From the NCBI GenBank assembly GCA_902518075.1, contig CABYEX010000016.1, positions 1 to 34,641 of the forward strand: DNA of 34,641 nt, given 5' to 3'. A program made the position numbers and the translations under genes. Source of the DNA: Halieaceae bacterium (GTDB lineage: Bacteria; Pseudomonadota; Gammaproteobacteria; Pseudomonadales; Halieaceae). This document shows, piece by piece, positions 26,614 through 34,441 of this stretch. The first letter of the stretch is position 1, and each line of letters begins with the position of its first letter. The notes under the pieces are model-generated. The model made no database searches, was not told the DNA's origin, and was given only the letters and a program-made list of their open reading frames with translations.

Positions 26614-27639
26614 ATGCGGATTTTATATGGCGTTCAAGCGACGGGTCAGGGTCATATAAGCCGTGCGCGATCCATGTCGAAAGCACTCGCGGGCTATTCT
26701 GACCTGGAGGTGACCTGGCTTTTCTCCGGCCGCAGTGAGGAAAAGCTTTTCGACATGGATCGGTTTGGTGACTATGAACACCGCCGGGGTCTAACATTTG
26801 TTACCGAGGGCGGAACCGTCAAGTATTGGAAAACCCTCATGTCAAACAACTATCTGGCTTTCCTAAAAGATGTCTTTTCGCTCAGCCTTAAAGACTTTGA
26901 TCTGATCGTCACCGACTATGAGCCTGTGACTGCTTGGGCAGGAATCATTAGGAAACGTCCAGTCATCGGGATCGGGCACCAGTACGCTTTCGGAGAGAAA
27001 ACACCGAAGAGTGGCTGCACAATTTTGCAGCGTAACGTCATGTCGCGCTTTGCTCCCGTAGCAAGACAAATAGGACTGCACTGGCACCCATTCGATAAAA
27101 AGACACTGCCCCCCATTCTCGATCTGCCGGATTATGAGAGCTGCCATATCGGTAAATATATCCTTGTCTATTTACCCTTCGAGGATCAGTCGGTCGTTAC
27201 AAAGTGGCTAAACGGGTTTCAAGGCCATGAATTCGTCCAGTATTCCGCCGTTTTGCCAAATGATCAGCAGGGCAACGTGGCGAGACGAACTGCCTCCTTC
27301 GAGCGGTTTAAATCTGAACTTGCAGGAAGCAACGGTGTGATCTGTAACAGCGGCTTCGAACTCATATCCGAGTGCTTGCAGTGGCGCAAACCTGTACTGA
27401 CGCGTCCGCTAGCTAGGCAAATGGAACAGTTATCGAATGCGGCGGCGCTAGAGCAACTAGGCTACGCAACCACAATGGGCGACCTCGATTCCAGTATCGC
27501 GTCTAGGTGGCTCGATAATCTGCCTGCGGCACCCGAGGTGCGCTTTCCAGACGTCAGCGGGAGGCTCGCCGAGTGGCTTGCACACGGCGCGGAAAAACCG
27601 ATCAGTCATCTCAACCAAGAACTTTGGATGCAGGAGTAA
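26614..27639 (+). CDS. MJ1255/VC2487-type GT-B glycosyltransferase, candidate glycolipid synthase
   Basis: The 341-residue protein has the N-terminal signature ILYGVQATGQGHISRARSM of the MJ1255/VC2487 glycosyltransferase group, which has a GT-B fold. The C-terminal half has the donor-binding pattern NSGFELISECLQWRKPVLTRP followed by RQMEQLSNA, as in MurG/GT28-like enzymes. Natural substrates of the group are not known to me. It lies between a PAP2 phosphatase (0 bp gap) and UDP-glucose dehydrogenase (5 bp gap), across from plcP. I infer that it moves glucuronate or glucose from a UDP-sugar to diacylglycerol, doing the job that Agt (a different, GT4-type enzyme) does beside plcP in other marine bacteria. 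The family call is firm, the substrate is inference. Confidence 0.82.
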   Translation: MRILYGVQATGQGHISRARSMSKALAGYSDLEVTWLFSGRSEEKLFDMDRFGDYEHRRGLTFVTEGGTVKYWKTLMSNNYLAFLKDVFSLSLKDFDLIVTDYEPVTAWAGIIRKRPVIGIGHQYAFGEKTPKSGCTILQRNVMSRFAPVARQIGLHWHPFDKKTLPPILDLPDYESCHIGKYILVYLPFEDQSVVTKWLNGFQGHEFVQYSAVLPNDQQGNVARRTASFERFKSELAGSNGVICNSGFELISECLQWRKPVLTRPLARQMEQLSNAAALEQLGYATTMGDLDSSIASRWLDNLPAAPEVRFPDVSGRLAEWLAHGAEKPISHLNQELWMQE

Positions 27640-27644
27640 TTTCT

Positions 27645-29021
27645 ATGCGTATTACTGTGCTCGGGAGCGGATATGTAGGGTTGACACAGGCTGCTGTGCT
27701 GGCCCACGTAGGACATCAAGTCGTCTGTGCGGATATTGACCAGCCTCGCATAGAACGTATTCAGGTAAACGGGCCTCCCTTCTATGAACCTGGACTCAAT
27801 GATCTGGTCAAAGCAAGCATCACACAGAATGCCTTGCGGTTTTCCAGTGATATTGAAGACTCGGTGCAGTGCAGTGACTACATCTTTATTTGCGTCGGAA
27901 CACCGTCTGCCAATGACGGTGCCGTAGACATACAATACGTCAAAAGTGCCGCCAAGAGCATTGCAGCGGGAATGCACTCCCGTAAAGTGATTATCAATAA
28001 ATCAACATCACCCGTCGGCACCGTTGATGACATCTCAGAGTGGATCGCCGCGGAACTTCAAGCCAGAGGAAAAAACCTCTCTTTCGAGGTTTGCTCTAAT
28101 CCAGAGTTCCTGAAGGAAGGCTCAGCGGTCGCTGATGCATTGCGACCTGATCGGATCATTATCGGCGTTAACTCGGAATCAGTCTGCGACGAATTGAGAC
28201 GGATGTACGACGCGTTCAACCGGAACCATGAAAAAATCATATTTATGGACCCGCGAAGCGCTGAGCTTACAAAGTATGCGGCTAATGCAATGCTGGCGAC
28301 GAAAATCAGCTTCATTAACGAAATTGCAAATATGGCTGAGGCGCTGGGCGCAGATGCCGAAATGATAAGAAAAGGAATCGGTGCGGACCCCCGCATTGGT
28401 TATCAGTTTATTTACCCCGGCGCCGGCTACGGCGGGTCCTGTTTCCCAAAGGACCTTCGTGCGCTCATCAGCACCGCGTCGAAACACAACCTAAGTGCCG
28501 ACATCATTGCTGCTGTGGAAGCCACGAACAACGCTCAAAAGCAAAAGCTGTTTGGACTCATTACCTCACGGTTTGGCCCCGATCTTTCGGGCCTGACAAT
28601 TGGGCTTTGGGGCCTCTCATTCAAGCCAAACACAGACGATATGCGCGAGGCCCCGAGCATAGCGCTGATAGAAAATGCGCTAGCCGCGGGGGCAATCATT
28701 AAAGCATTTGATCCTGAGGCAATGGACGTCTGCGCAGATCTGTTGGGTAATGAGTCGCGGCTCCAATACTGTGCCACTAAAGAAGCGGCCATCACCGGAG
28801 CTGATTGCTTGGCCATCTGCACAGAATGGCGAAACTTTTGGTCACCTGACTTTCAGGAGATGAAACATCTTTTGAAGACGCCGGTTATATTCGATGGCAG
28901 AAATTTATACGACCCGACGTACTTGCAAGGGCTCGGCATCGAATATTTTGGCATCGGGAGGCGCTTACCCGCACAGAAAAATAGCAGCCTGCCGAATGAA
29001 CCCTCTAGACGCGCTGCGTAA
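27645..29021 (+). CDS. ugd: UDP-glucose 6-dehydrogenase
   Basis: The 458-residue enzyme oxidises UDP-glucose to UDP-glucuronate with two NAD+. Visible features are the Rossmann motif GSGYVGL at the N-terminus, NKSTSPVGT, SNPEFLKEGSAV and the catalytic Cys266 in GYGGSCFPKDL; WGLSFKPNTDDMREAPS marks the C-terminal domain. The start at 27645 is supported by AGGAG eight bases upstream, which lies within the end of the glycosyltransferase gene, so the two are translationally close. Its place directly behind the glycosyltransferase suggests that UDP-glucuronate is the sugar donor, as needed for glucuronosyl-diacylglycerol. Export polysaccharide synthesis is the usual alternative role, but no such genes are near. 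Confidence 0.95.
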   Translation: MRITVLGSGYVGLTQAAVLAHVGHQVVCADIDQPRIERIQVNGPPFYEPGLNDLVKASITQNALRFSSDIEDSVQCSDYIFICVGTPSANDGAVDIQYVKSAAKSIAAGMHSRKVIINKSTSPVGTVDDISEWIAAELQARGKNLSFEVCSNPEFLKEGSAVADALRPDRIIIGVNSESVCDELRRMYDAFNRNHEKIIFMDPRSAELTKYAANAMLATKISFINEIANMAEALGADAEMIRKGIGADPRIGYQFIYPGAGYGGSCFPKDLRALISTASKHNLSADIIAAVEATNNAQKQKLFGLITSRFGPDLSGLTIGLWGLSFKPNTDDMREAPSIALIENALAAGAIIKAFDPEAMDVCADLLGNESRLQYCATKEAAITGADCLAICTEWRNFWSPDFQEMKHLLKTPVIFDGRNLYDPTYLQGLGIEYFGIGRRLPAQKNSSLPNEPSRRAA

Positions 29022-29356
29022 CGGCTCGGAGATGACGAGGTTCTTGATCACAGATTCGCGGGGTTCTTCGGCACAGCCTCGGATAGGGTTGGCTGGGGTT
29101 GCGTCTCTTCAGTCATGAGGTCTCCGTCTGCGAGCGCCATCACAACGACACCCTGGAGGGCACTAGCCACAAGCAAAACCGGCTCATTCTTAGGAACTCG
29201 ACAAAATCCCCGATCAGTGACACAAAAAGACTGCGAGGTCTTGAGTGTGCGCTGCGCTGCAACATGACCCGCTTCGAGGCAGCTTCAAAATAAATGAAAT
29301 TTTTTGCGGCGGGTTAAACGCAGGTCCAGATGCTTGGCACGAGGGGGAACCTACCA
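29022..29356 (+). other. Gap between ugd and dgkA, no gene recognised
   Basis: The 335-bp stretch has no frame with homology that I can see. I looked for Pho-box spacing around TCGACA (29198) and GTGACA (29217) but the units are 19 bp apart and do not fit. No strong terminator is visible after ugd, so dgkA may be reached by read-through. Confidence 0.4.
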
Positions 29357-29731
29357 GTGAAGCCCACAGAACGCGGCATAGCGCATTTACTTTTAGCCGC
29401 CCGATATTCTTACCGGGGCCTTCGCTCTGCATGGCGTTACGAGGAGTCATTTCGCCAAGAAGCTTTGGTCATTGTGGTCATGGTTCCACTGGCAATATGG
29501 TTGGCTCGCGATATCGTTGATTTTCTGCTGCTAACACTGCCAATGCTGCTCGCCTTATCGGCAGAACTCGGTAACAGCGCGATTGAAGCTGTTGTTGATC
29601 GCATTGGCAAGGAACATCACGATTTATCTGGGCTGGCGAAAGATTTTGGCTCTGCGATGGTATTCATGAATATCCTTGTTGCAGCTGTTAGCTGGAGCTG
29701 TGTTTGCCTCTCGATATTTTTCTTCGACTAG
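29357..29731 (+). CDS. dgkA: Diacylglycerol kinase, integral membrane type
   Basis: This 124-residue DgkA homologue has three membrane segments. It phosphorylates diacylglycerol to phosphatidate. The signature AELGNSAIEAVVDRIG followed by HHDLSGLAKDFGSA contains Glu70, Asn73 and Glu77, equivalent to catalytic and metal-binding Glu69, Asn72 and Glu76 of E. coli. The frame is open from an ATG at 29330, but the GTG at 29357, nine bases after GGGGGAA, gives the normal family length. In this setting it would recycle the diacylglycerol released by PlcP. It converges with plcP, with 75 bp between them. Confidence 0.9.
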   Translation: MKPTERGIAHLLLAARYSYRGLRSAWRYEESFRQEALVIVVMVPLAIWLARDIVDFLLLTLPMLLALSAELGNSAIEAVVDRIGKEHHDLSGLAKDFGSAMVFMNILVAAVSWSCVCLSIFFFD

Positions 29732-29806
29732 CTTCTCTCCTTTACCCCGCCGACGCCAAAGACAGTCTGCAACAGCAAAATAACGTTCGAGAGGAGCTAC
29801 TGGATG

Positions 29807-30604
29807 CTACGCGGCGCTGGGGCAGAGTTGCGCGATTGAGGTCGGCGCCAAATCCAACCCACTCAGAAGATGAAACTCGCCAGCGTAATCTTCCACTAGG
29901 GCCGTGCAGTTTTCCACCCAGTCACCATCATTGCAGTAAGTAACATCGCCAACCTGCTCGACAAGCGGGTAGTGCAGATGGCCACAGATGATCCCATCGA
30001 GCCCGCGGTCTCGGGCCAATAACACCGCCGCCCGTTGATATGCGCTTATTGCACTCTCCGCCTGCGACACGTTGACCTTGACCCACTTAGAGAGGGACCA
30101 GTACCGCAGCCCAGCCAGCGCACGGATAGCATTGACGAACCTATTTAGCCTCATTAACAACTCGTAGGCAATATCACCCACAAACCGATTTAACCGGCTG
30201 TAACGAACCGCGTAGTCCAACTCATCGCCATGAATCACGAGCATTTTCTTACCTTGTATCGACTCATGAATCATTGACTCGCTCACGCTGATGTTTTCGA
30301 ACCTGCCGCCGCAGAACTCGCGAAAGTTTTCATCATGATTACCCGGAATATACGTAACCTCAGTATCACCATGAGATATTTCAATCAGTTTGCGTAACAC
30401 TTTGGAGTGCGACTCAGGCCAGTGCACCCGCTTACTCATGGCCCACACATCAATGATGTCACCGACTAAGTAGAGATGCTGACACTCAATCCGGTTCAGA
30501 AGCTCAAGAAGCTGCTCCGCCTTACAGTGCACACTCCCCAGATGCACATCAGATACCCAAACGCAACGGCAACAGAATGGCCCGTCTGGAGTGAAAGCCT
30601 GCAT
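29807..30604 (-). CDS. plcP: PlcP-type phospholipase C (metallophosphoesterase) for lipid remodelling
   Basis: The 265-residue calcineurin-like phosphoesterase shows the full metal-binding set: DVH (Asp19, His21), GD (Asp49), GNHDE (Asn89, His90), His125 in VIHGDE, and GHLH (His209, His211). Beyond these, YLVGDIIDVW, GLRYWSLSKW, DGIICGHLHYP and GDWVENCTALVED match the PlcP subgroup, relatives of LpxH. PlcP of Sinorhizobium and of marine bacteria cleaves phospholipid head groups to give diacylglycerol under phosphate starvation. A GGAG site lies eight bases before the ATG. It follows olsF by 40 bp and should share the Pho-box promoter at 32592-32647. A true LpxH role is less likely given this signature and context. 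Confidence 0.88.
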   Translation of the reverse strand: MQAFTPDGPFCCRCVWVSDVHLGSVHCKAEQLLELLNRIECQHLYLVGDIIDVWAMSKRVHWPESHSKVLRKLIEISHGDTEVTYIPGNHDENFREFCGGRFENISVSESMIHESIQGKKMLVIHGDELDYAVRYSRLNRFVGDIAYELLMRLNRFVNAIRALAGLRYWSLSKWVKVNVSQAESAISAYQRAAVLLARDRGLDGIICGHLHYPLVEQVGDVTYCNDGDWVENCTALVEDYAGEFHLLSGLDLAPTSIAQLCPSAA

Positions 30605-30644
30605 GATTAGATCTCCTCTGACTCAGATTGGGCCCGCCGCAAAT

Positions 30645-32363
30645 TCATGTCAGATAACGACGTCGCTTGCGCGGAGTAAGCTTGTTTAGGTCGACCATAA
30701 CGAGGCTATCAACGCAGTCGCCAAAATCGTGATCCACGTTGAAAGCCGTAAATACAACGCCGTCAGGCGATGTCGCCTGAGAATAGTGCTTGTAAAGCGT
30801 GGGCAGGGGCAGTCCAGCAGCGGCAAGCGCTTGACGCAGTGCATCAAAGTCTTCTTCGGCATCCACCCCGGTGAATTCCGAGTGAAGTAAGGCAATCGAG
30901 TTTGGCGACAAGATGAAAGGTGTCCGAGCCGTAACGTCGAGGCTTGTGTCGCTAAAATGTGTGCCAAAATAGTAGACCAAGCGCGCCGTTGACTCCGGGC
31001 CGTAGAAGCGGCTGATAGATGCAGGGCCAAATAGGTATCGAATGTGCGGTCTTGTTTTGAGATAGGCGCCAATCCCATACCAGAGATAATCCAGCGCATA
31101 GCGTGTCTGATACTTGGGCTGGACAAAACTCCGGCCCAACTCTAAACCTTGGGATATCTTGGCCAAGGTACGGGGGCCGTAACTAAACAGGGTGTTCGAA
31201 TAAAGGCCCTGAACGCCTTGATTCGCAATAACCTCATTCGCATCGGCAAGGCGATAGGCGCCAACGATTTCCAAATCGTGACTGTCCCACAATACGAGCT
31301 GCTGATAGTGGCGATCAAAGCTGTCGATATCCCGATGACCACCGCAACCCTCCCCGACGGTCCGAAACGTCATTTCACGAAGACGACCAATTTCCCGCAT
31401 GACACAGGGCGCATCGCTCATACGGCACAGGTATATCTCTTTACCATCTCGAGTTTCACCAAGCCGCTCAGCCTCTGCTAACTCTCGGCGAAGCAACAAC
31501 CGGTTCTCGGGAGAAGCAACGGTCTCAATAGAGCGAAAGATAGGTGCACCGCGCGTACCAAGACGGTAGACATGCTTGCGAAACATTCGCGCCAGCTGCC
31601 GTGCCGAGAATTTGTTTGCCGAGTAGACCTCGTGAGGGACGGGTCGACCGACGCGCACGTCAACTGTGCTTTGGCTTTGCTTAAACATTTCCCGGACCAG
31701 CCAAATCGTCGACAGCGGCCTAGCTAAAAACGACATGCTGTAAAAGAATACCGAGTTGCGACCCGCCACATAGACAGGAAGAATGGGTGCCTCAGTGCTT
31801 CGCGCCAGCTTCACAAAACCACTCTGCCATTCACTGTCGGAAATACCTTTGGCGCCGAACCGCGACACCTCTCCTGCCGGAAAGATAATCAGCGCGCTAT
31901 CGGCCTGCAGATGCTCCTTGATCGCGCGAAGTGCATCACGGGCGGTGCCTTTACCACCCTCACCCATATTCGTTACCGGCAAAAGCACGGGATGGAGCGG
32001 AGAAATGGCCGTTAGCAGGTCGTTTGCAACAACCTTCACGTCTGGGCGAACGCCGCGCACCAAATTTAGTAGTGCCAACCCATCCAGGGAACCAATGGGG
32101 TGATTTGCCGCGATAACCACCCTACCAGTAGATGGGATTCGGGCCCGCTCTGACTCTGTCAAGCGAACATCAAATTCAAAGTGACGCAACACTTGCTCAA
32201 CAAATTCGAAGCCTTCCAGATGGGGATAAAGGCTCGAAAATTTTTGAAACCGCGTTTCGTAACACAAGAAACGCAGAAACCGTATCAGGATAATCGCGGA
32301 GCGGCGGTGCCGCTCAAAAAAAATGGGGTAATGTGCTTCGAGTGTGGCCTGTATATCCAGCAA
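30645..32363 (-). CDS. olsF: Bifunctional ornithine-lipid acyltransferase, OlsF type
   Basis: The 572-residue protein joins two acyltransferases. The N-terminal PlsC-like domain carries NHPIGSLDG (His88, Asp94) and FPAGEVSRF (161-169). The C-terminal half (about 295-560) is a GNAT/hemolysin-like N-acyltransferase of the OlsB kind (FRTVGEGCG, DIDSFDRHYQQLVLWD, LELGRSFVQPKYQ). This is the layout of OlsF, which N-acylates ornithine and then adds the second fatty acid to make ornithine lipid, a phosphorus-free membrane lipid. The start is a TTG at 32363, 13 bp after the 62-residue gene; an AGG lies close before it. It is the second gene of the operon ending in plcP. A truncated paralogue lies at 25067. 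Confidence 0.88.
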   Translation of the reverse strand: MLDIQATLEAHYPIFFERHRRSAIILIRFLRFLCYETRFQKFSSLYPHLEGFEFVEQVLRHFEFDVRLTESERARIPSTGRVVIAANHPIGSLDGLALLNLVRGVRPDVKVVANDLLTAISPLHPVLLPVTNMGEGGKGTARDALRAIKEHLQADSALIIFPAGEVSRFGAKGISDSEWQSGFVKLARSTEAPILPVYVAGRNSVFFYSMSFLARPLSTIWLVREMFKQSQSTVDVRVGRPVPHEVYSANKFSARQLARMFRKHVYRLGTRGAPIFRSIETVASPENRLLLRRELAEAERLGETRDGKEIYLCRMSDAPCVMREIGRLREMTFRTVGEGCGGHRDIDSFDRHYQQLVLWDSHDLEIVGAYRLADANEVIANQGVQGLYSNTLFSYGPRTLAKISQGLELGRSFVQPKYQTRYALDYLWYGIGAYLKTRPHIRYLFGPASISRFYGPESTARLVYYFGTHFSDTSLDVTARTPFILSPNSIALLHSEFTGVDAEEDFDALRQALAAAGLPLPTLYKHYSQATSPDGVVFTAFNVDHDFGDCVDSLVMVDLNKLTPRKRRRYLT

Positions 32364-32376
32364 AACCTAGGCCCGC

Positions 32377-32565
32377 TTAATCACTGACGATTGAATCGTC
32401 ATCGCCATCGTGCCAGAAGCAGCCCCGGTAGTGATCCGCATCGACGGGTGGACTGTTTAGGACAGTGATTGTGCCGCCCTGCTCCAAAAACTGCTGGACT
32501 TCATGCTCAATGGCGTCGCGGAGCGCGCGTTTTTCGGCTCCGCTAGAATTGACGAGATGCTGCAT
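32377..32565 (-). CDS. 62-residue conserved-looking acidic protein, first gene of the olsF-plcP operon
   Basis: This small protein has an excellent ribosome binding site (GGGGAGG four bases before the ATG). A helical first part (EKRALRDAIEHEVQQFLEQGG) is followed by a short strand, a His/Trp/Cys-containing segment (YRGCFWHDGDDD) and an acidic tail. The helix ending in FLEQGGTIT recalls the FLxxGG pattern of small RNA-polymerase-associated proteins such as SutA, but the match is too short to name it. It lies 13 bp before olsF and directly behind the Pho-box array, so it is the leading gene of the operon and probably made only when phosphate is low. Confidence 0.72.
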   Translation of the reverse strand: MQHLVNSSGAEKRALRDAIEHEVQQFLEQGGTITVLNSPPVDADHYRGCFWHDGDDDSIVSD

Positions 32566-32591
32566 AGAACCTCCCCATTTCCACTCCGACC

Positions 32592-32647
32592 AAGATAGCG
32601 ATCCACTGTTGCAGAAAATTGAACATTGTTTGAACTTTTTGTGATCA
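32592..32647 (-). promoter_or_regulatory. Four-unit Pho-box array and -10, promoter of the olsF-plcP operon
   Basis: On the minus strand TGATCAC (32647), AGTTCAA (32636), TGTTCAA (32625) and CTGCAAC (32614) begin every 11 bp with A/T-rich spacers in most gaps. A 10-bp gap then leads to a -10-like TATCTT (32597-32592). The predicted transcript start is about 20 bp before the ATG of the 62-residue gene. The spacing matches that of the pit and TonB-receptor promoters here. The individual 7-mers are weaker matches to the E. coli consensus. Confidence 0.55.
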
Positions 32648-32759
32648 CGTCGCTTTTCTGAACGAGCGCGGCAATTGAAGTGATACCTTTATTGTTATTT
32701 TTTCGTAACAATCGTGTGCCACATTTGCAAAGTTGAAGCTGCCAATATAGGACGCAGGA

Positions 32760-34403
32760 GTGAAGCGCCGACAAGTACTCACTGGGGTTGCAAGCCTGCC
32801 GATTCTCTCAACCACCGGACTCGCAGCTGACTCGGCCCCTTCCTTTTTGCACGGTGTAGCCAGCGGAGATCCGGACCAAGAGAGCGTGGTGATCTGGACA
32901 CGAATGAGTGGCTTGACCAAGAGTCACTCTGTCAGCTGGCAGCTGGCATTGGATTCGACGTTTCAGCGAATCGTTTCCCATGGAAGTGAAACGACCAATC
33001 AGTATCAGGACTATACAGTTAAAGTGATTGTCGGCGGTTTGGAGCCGGGAAAGCGTTACTTCTATCGATTTAATTGTCAGGGAGTATCCTCTGCCATTGG
33101 CCGAACACGAACACTCCCTTCAGGCAATATAGACAGGCTCGGGCTTGCCCTCGCGTCCTGCTCGAACTACGCCTTTGGATTCTTCAACGCTTACGACGCC
33201 ATTGCCCGAGACGACGCTGTCGACTTCGTTCTTCATTTGGGTGACTACATCTACGAATATGCTGCAACCGGCTGGGGAGCGCAAACAGCGCTGGCACTAA
33301 ACCGGGCCCATAAGCCAATTAACGAAATTGTGTCTTTGCAGGATTACCGAGAACGACACGCGCAGTACAAAGCGGACCCCGACTCCCAGCGAATGCATGC
33401 CGCCAAGCCACTGTTGCTAGTTTGGGATGATCACGAAAGTGCCAATAACCCTTGGGTTGGTGGCGCGCAGAATCATCAGCCCGGGGAAGAAGGGCGGTGG
33501 ACAGATCGTAGAGACAGCGCCATCCGCGCTTACTACGAGTGGATGCCAATACGGGAACCCGACAAAGACGCTGACCGTAAAGCGTTTTGGCGCAGTTACC
33601 GATTCGGGAACCTAGCGACGCTCATCAACCTGGAATCACGGCATACCGGTCGCAGTAAACAGATTAACTATGCAGACCATGCTCATCAGATTACGTCAGA
33701 AGCGGATGCTGAGGCGTTCCTGCACGACATCTTAGAGGCGCCAGGACGCACCATGCTATCTGCTCACATGGTGTCCTTTCTCTCCGATGAACTTAGACGC
33801 TCCAAAAGAGAAGGCACCGCATGGCGGCTCATTGGCAACGCGATTCCGATGGCGAGGACCCCCGTACCCAATCTTGAAGCGATGGGCATTACCATGCCGG
33901 GCGACCCGAGCGTCGCCCCGGGCGTTTCAGCGGATCTGGTTTGGAAAGGTAAGTGGGGCCTCCCGCTGTATCTGGATACTTGGGATGGCTACCCCTGGGC
34001 TCGTGAACAACTCTATTCATTGTGTGCCGCCTGCGGCGTCGCCGACTTGTTGGTTCTGACTGGGGACAGCCACAGCTTTTGGGCTAACACGCTGACGAGC
34101 GATGATGGGCGAAAACTCGGCATCGAGATAGGGACCGCGGGCATTACAAGCTCCGGTGACTTTATCGAGCAGGGTTTCGACCAATCAACAGCGGAGCAAA
34201 TCGATAGCGCTTTCGCAACGCAAGTACCTGATATTCGTTGGACCTCTAATCTCTACCAGGGTTACGTCAGACTGGTGCTCACCGTAGCCGGGGGCACAAC
34301 TGACTACATTGCAGTGAGTACTGTTAATGACCGCGAGTATCAGACTTCCATTGTTAGGCAAGAACGAATTGCTCGCGACGGTCAATCGCTTAAATTTGTC
34401 TGA
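32760..34403 (+). CDS. phoD: PhoD-type alkaline phosphatase/phosphodiesterase, Tat-exported
   Basis: The 547-residue protein begins with a Tat signal (KRRQVL, hydrophobic core, cleavage near residue 23). An Ig-like PhoD N-terminal domain (HGVASGDPDQESVVIWTR) follows, then the metallophosphatase domain. Metal and active-site motifs are HLGDYIYEY (His159, Asp162), VWDDHE (223-226) and TGDSHSFW (Asp436, His438). PhoD enzymes release phosphate from mono- and diesters outside the inner membrane and usually need calcium and iron. The start is a GTG with AGGA about eight bases before it. A two-unit Pho-like element, GTAACAA (32705) and GTGCCAC (32716), lies just upstream but is weak. The operon at 32565 is divergent. 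Confidence 0.92.
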   Translation: MKRRQVLTGVASLPILSTTGLAADSAPSFLHGVASGDPDQESVVIWTRMSGLTKSHSVSWQLALDSTFQRIVSHGSETTNQYQDYTVKVIVGGLEPGKRYFYRFNCQGVSSAIGRTRTLPSGNIDRLGLALASCSNYAFGFFNAYDAIARDDAVDFVLHLGDYIYEYAATGWGAQTALALNRAHKPINEIVSLQDYRERHAQYKADPDSQRMHAAKPLLLVWDDHESANNPWVGGAQNHQPGEEGRWTDRRDSAIRAYYEWMPIREPDKDADRKAFWRSYRFGNLATLINLESRHTGRSKQINYADHAHQITSEADAEAFLHDILEAPGRTMLSAHMVSFLSDELRRSKREGTAWRLIGNAIPMARTPVPNLEAMGITMPGDPSVAPGVSADLVWKGKWGLPLYLDTWDGYPWAREQLYSLCAACGVADLLVLTGDSHSFWANTLTSDDGRKLGIEIGTAGITSSGDFIEQGFDQSTAEQIDSAFATQVPDIRWTSNLYQGYVRLVLTVAGGTTDYIAVSTVNDREYQTSIVRQERIARDGQSLKFV

Positions 34404-34406
34404 AGA

Positions 34407-34428
34407 TGCGGAGGGCAAGCCCTCCGCA
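34407..34428. terminator. Bidirectional hairpin terminator
   Basis: A GC-rich perfect stem (TGCGGAGGG / CCCTCCGCA around CAAG) starts four bases after the phoD stop and lies 14 bp from the stop of the convergent TonB-receptor gene. No long T-run follows, but the position and strength suit a shared terminator. Confidence 0.7.
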
Positions 34429-34441
34429 TGTTTCACAGTCT

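Noticed and set aside
27573..27644. N-terminal extension of Ugd
   Set aside because: It overlaps the end of the glycosyltransferase gene, and the Rossmann fold starts right at the ATG at 27645 with AGGAG before it.
29190..29225. Possible Pho box before dgkA (TCGACA and GTGACA)
   Set aside because: The two elements are 19 bp apart, not 11 or 22, and no further unit or -10 fits.
29099..29293. 64-residue open frame between ugd and dgkA
   Set aside because: No ribosome binding site, no recognisable motif, and its composition looks like chance translation.
29807..30604. LpxH (UDP-2,3-diacylglucosamine diphosphatase) as the identity of the phosphoesterase
   Set aside because: The GDWVENCTALVED and RYWSLS signatures and the operon with olsF fit PlcP better.
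32694..32722. Pho box for phoD on the plus strand (GTAACAA and GTGCCAC at 11-bp spacing)
   Set aside because: Only two weak units (9 of 18 consensus positions by my count) and the -10 would overlap the ribosome binding site; kept only as a remark under phoD.
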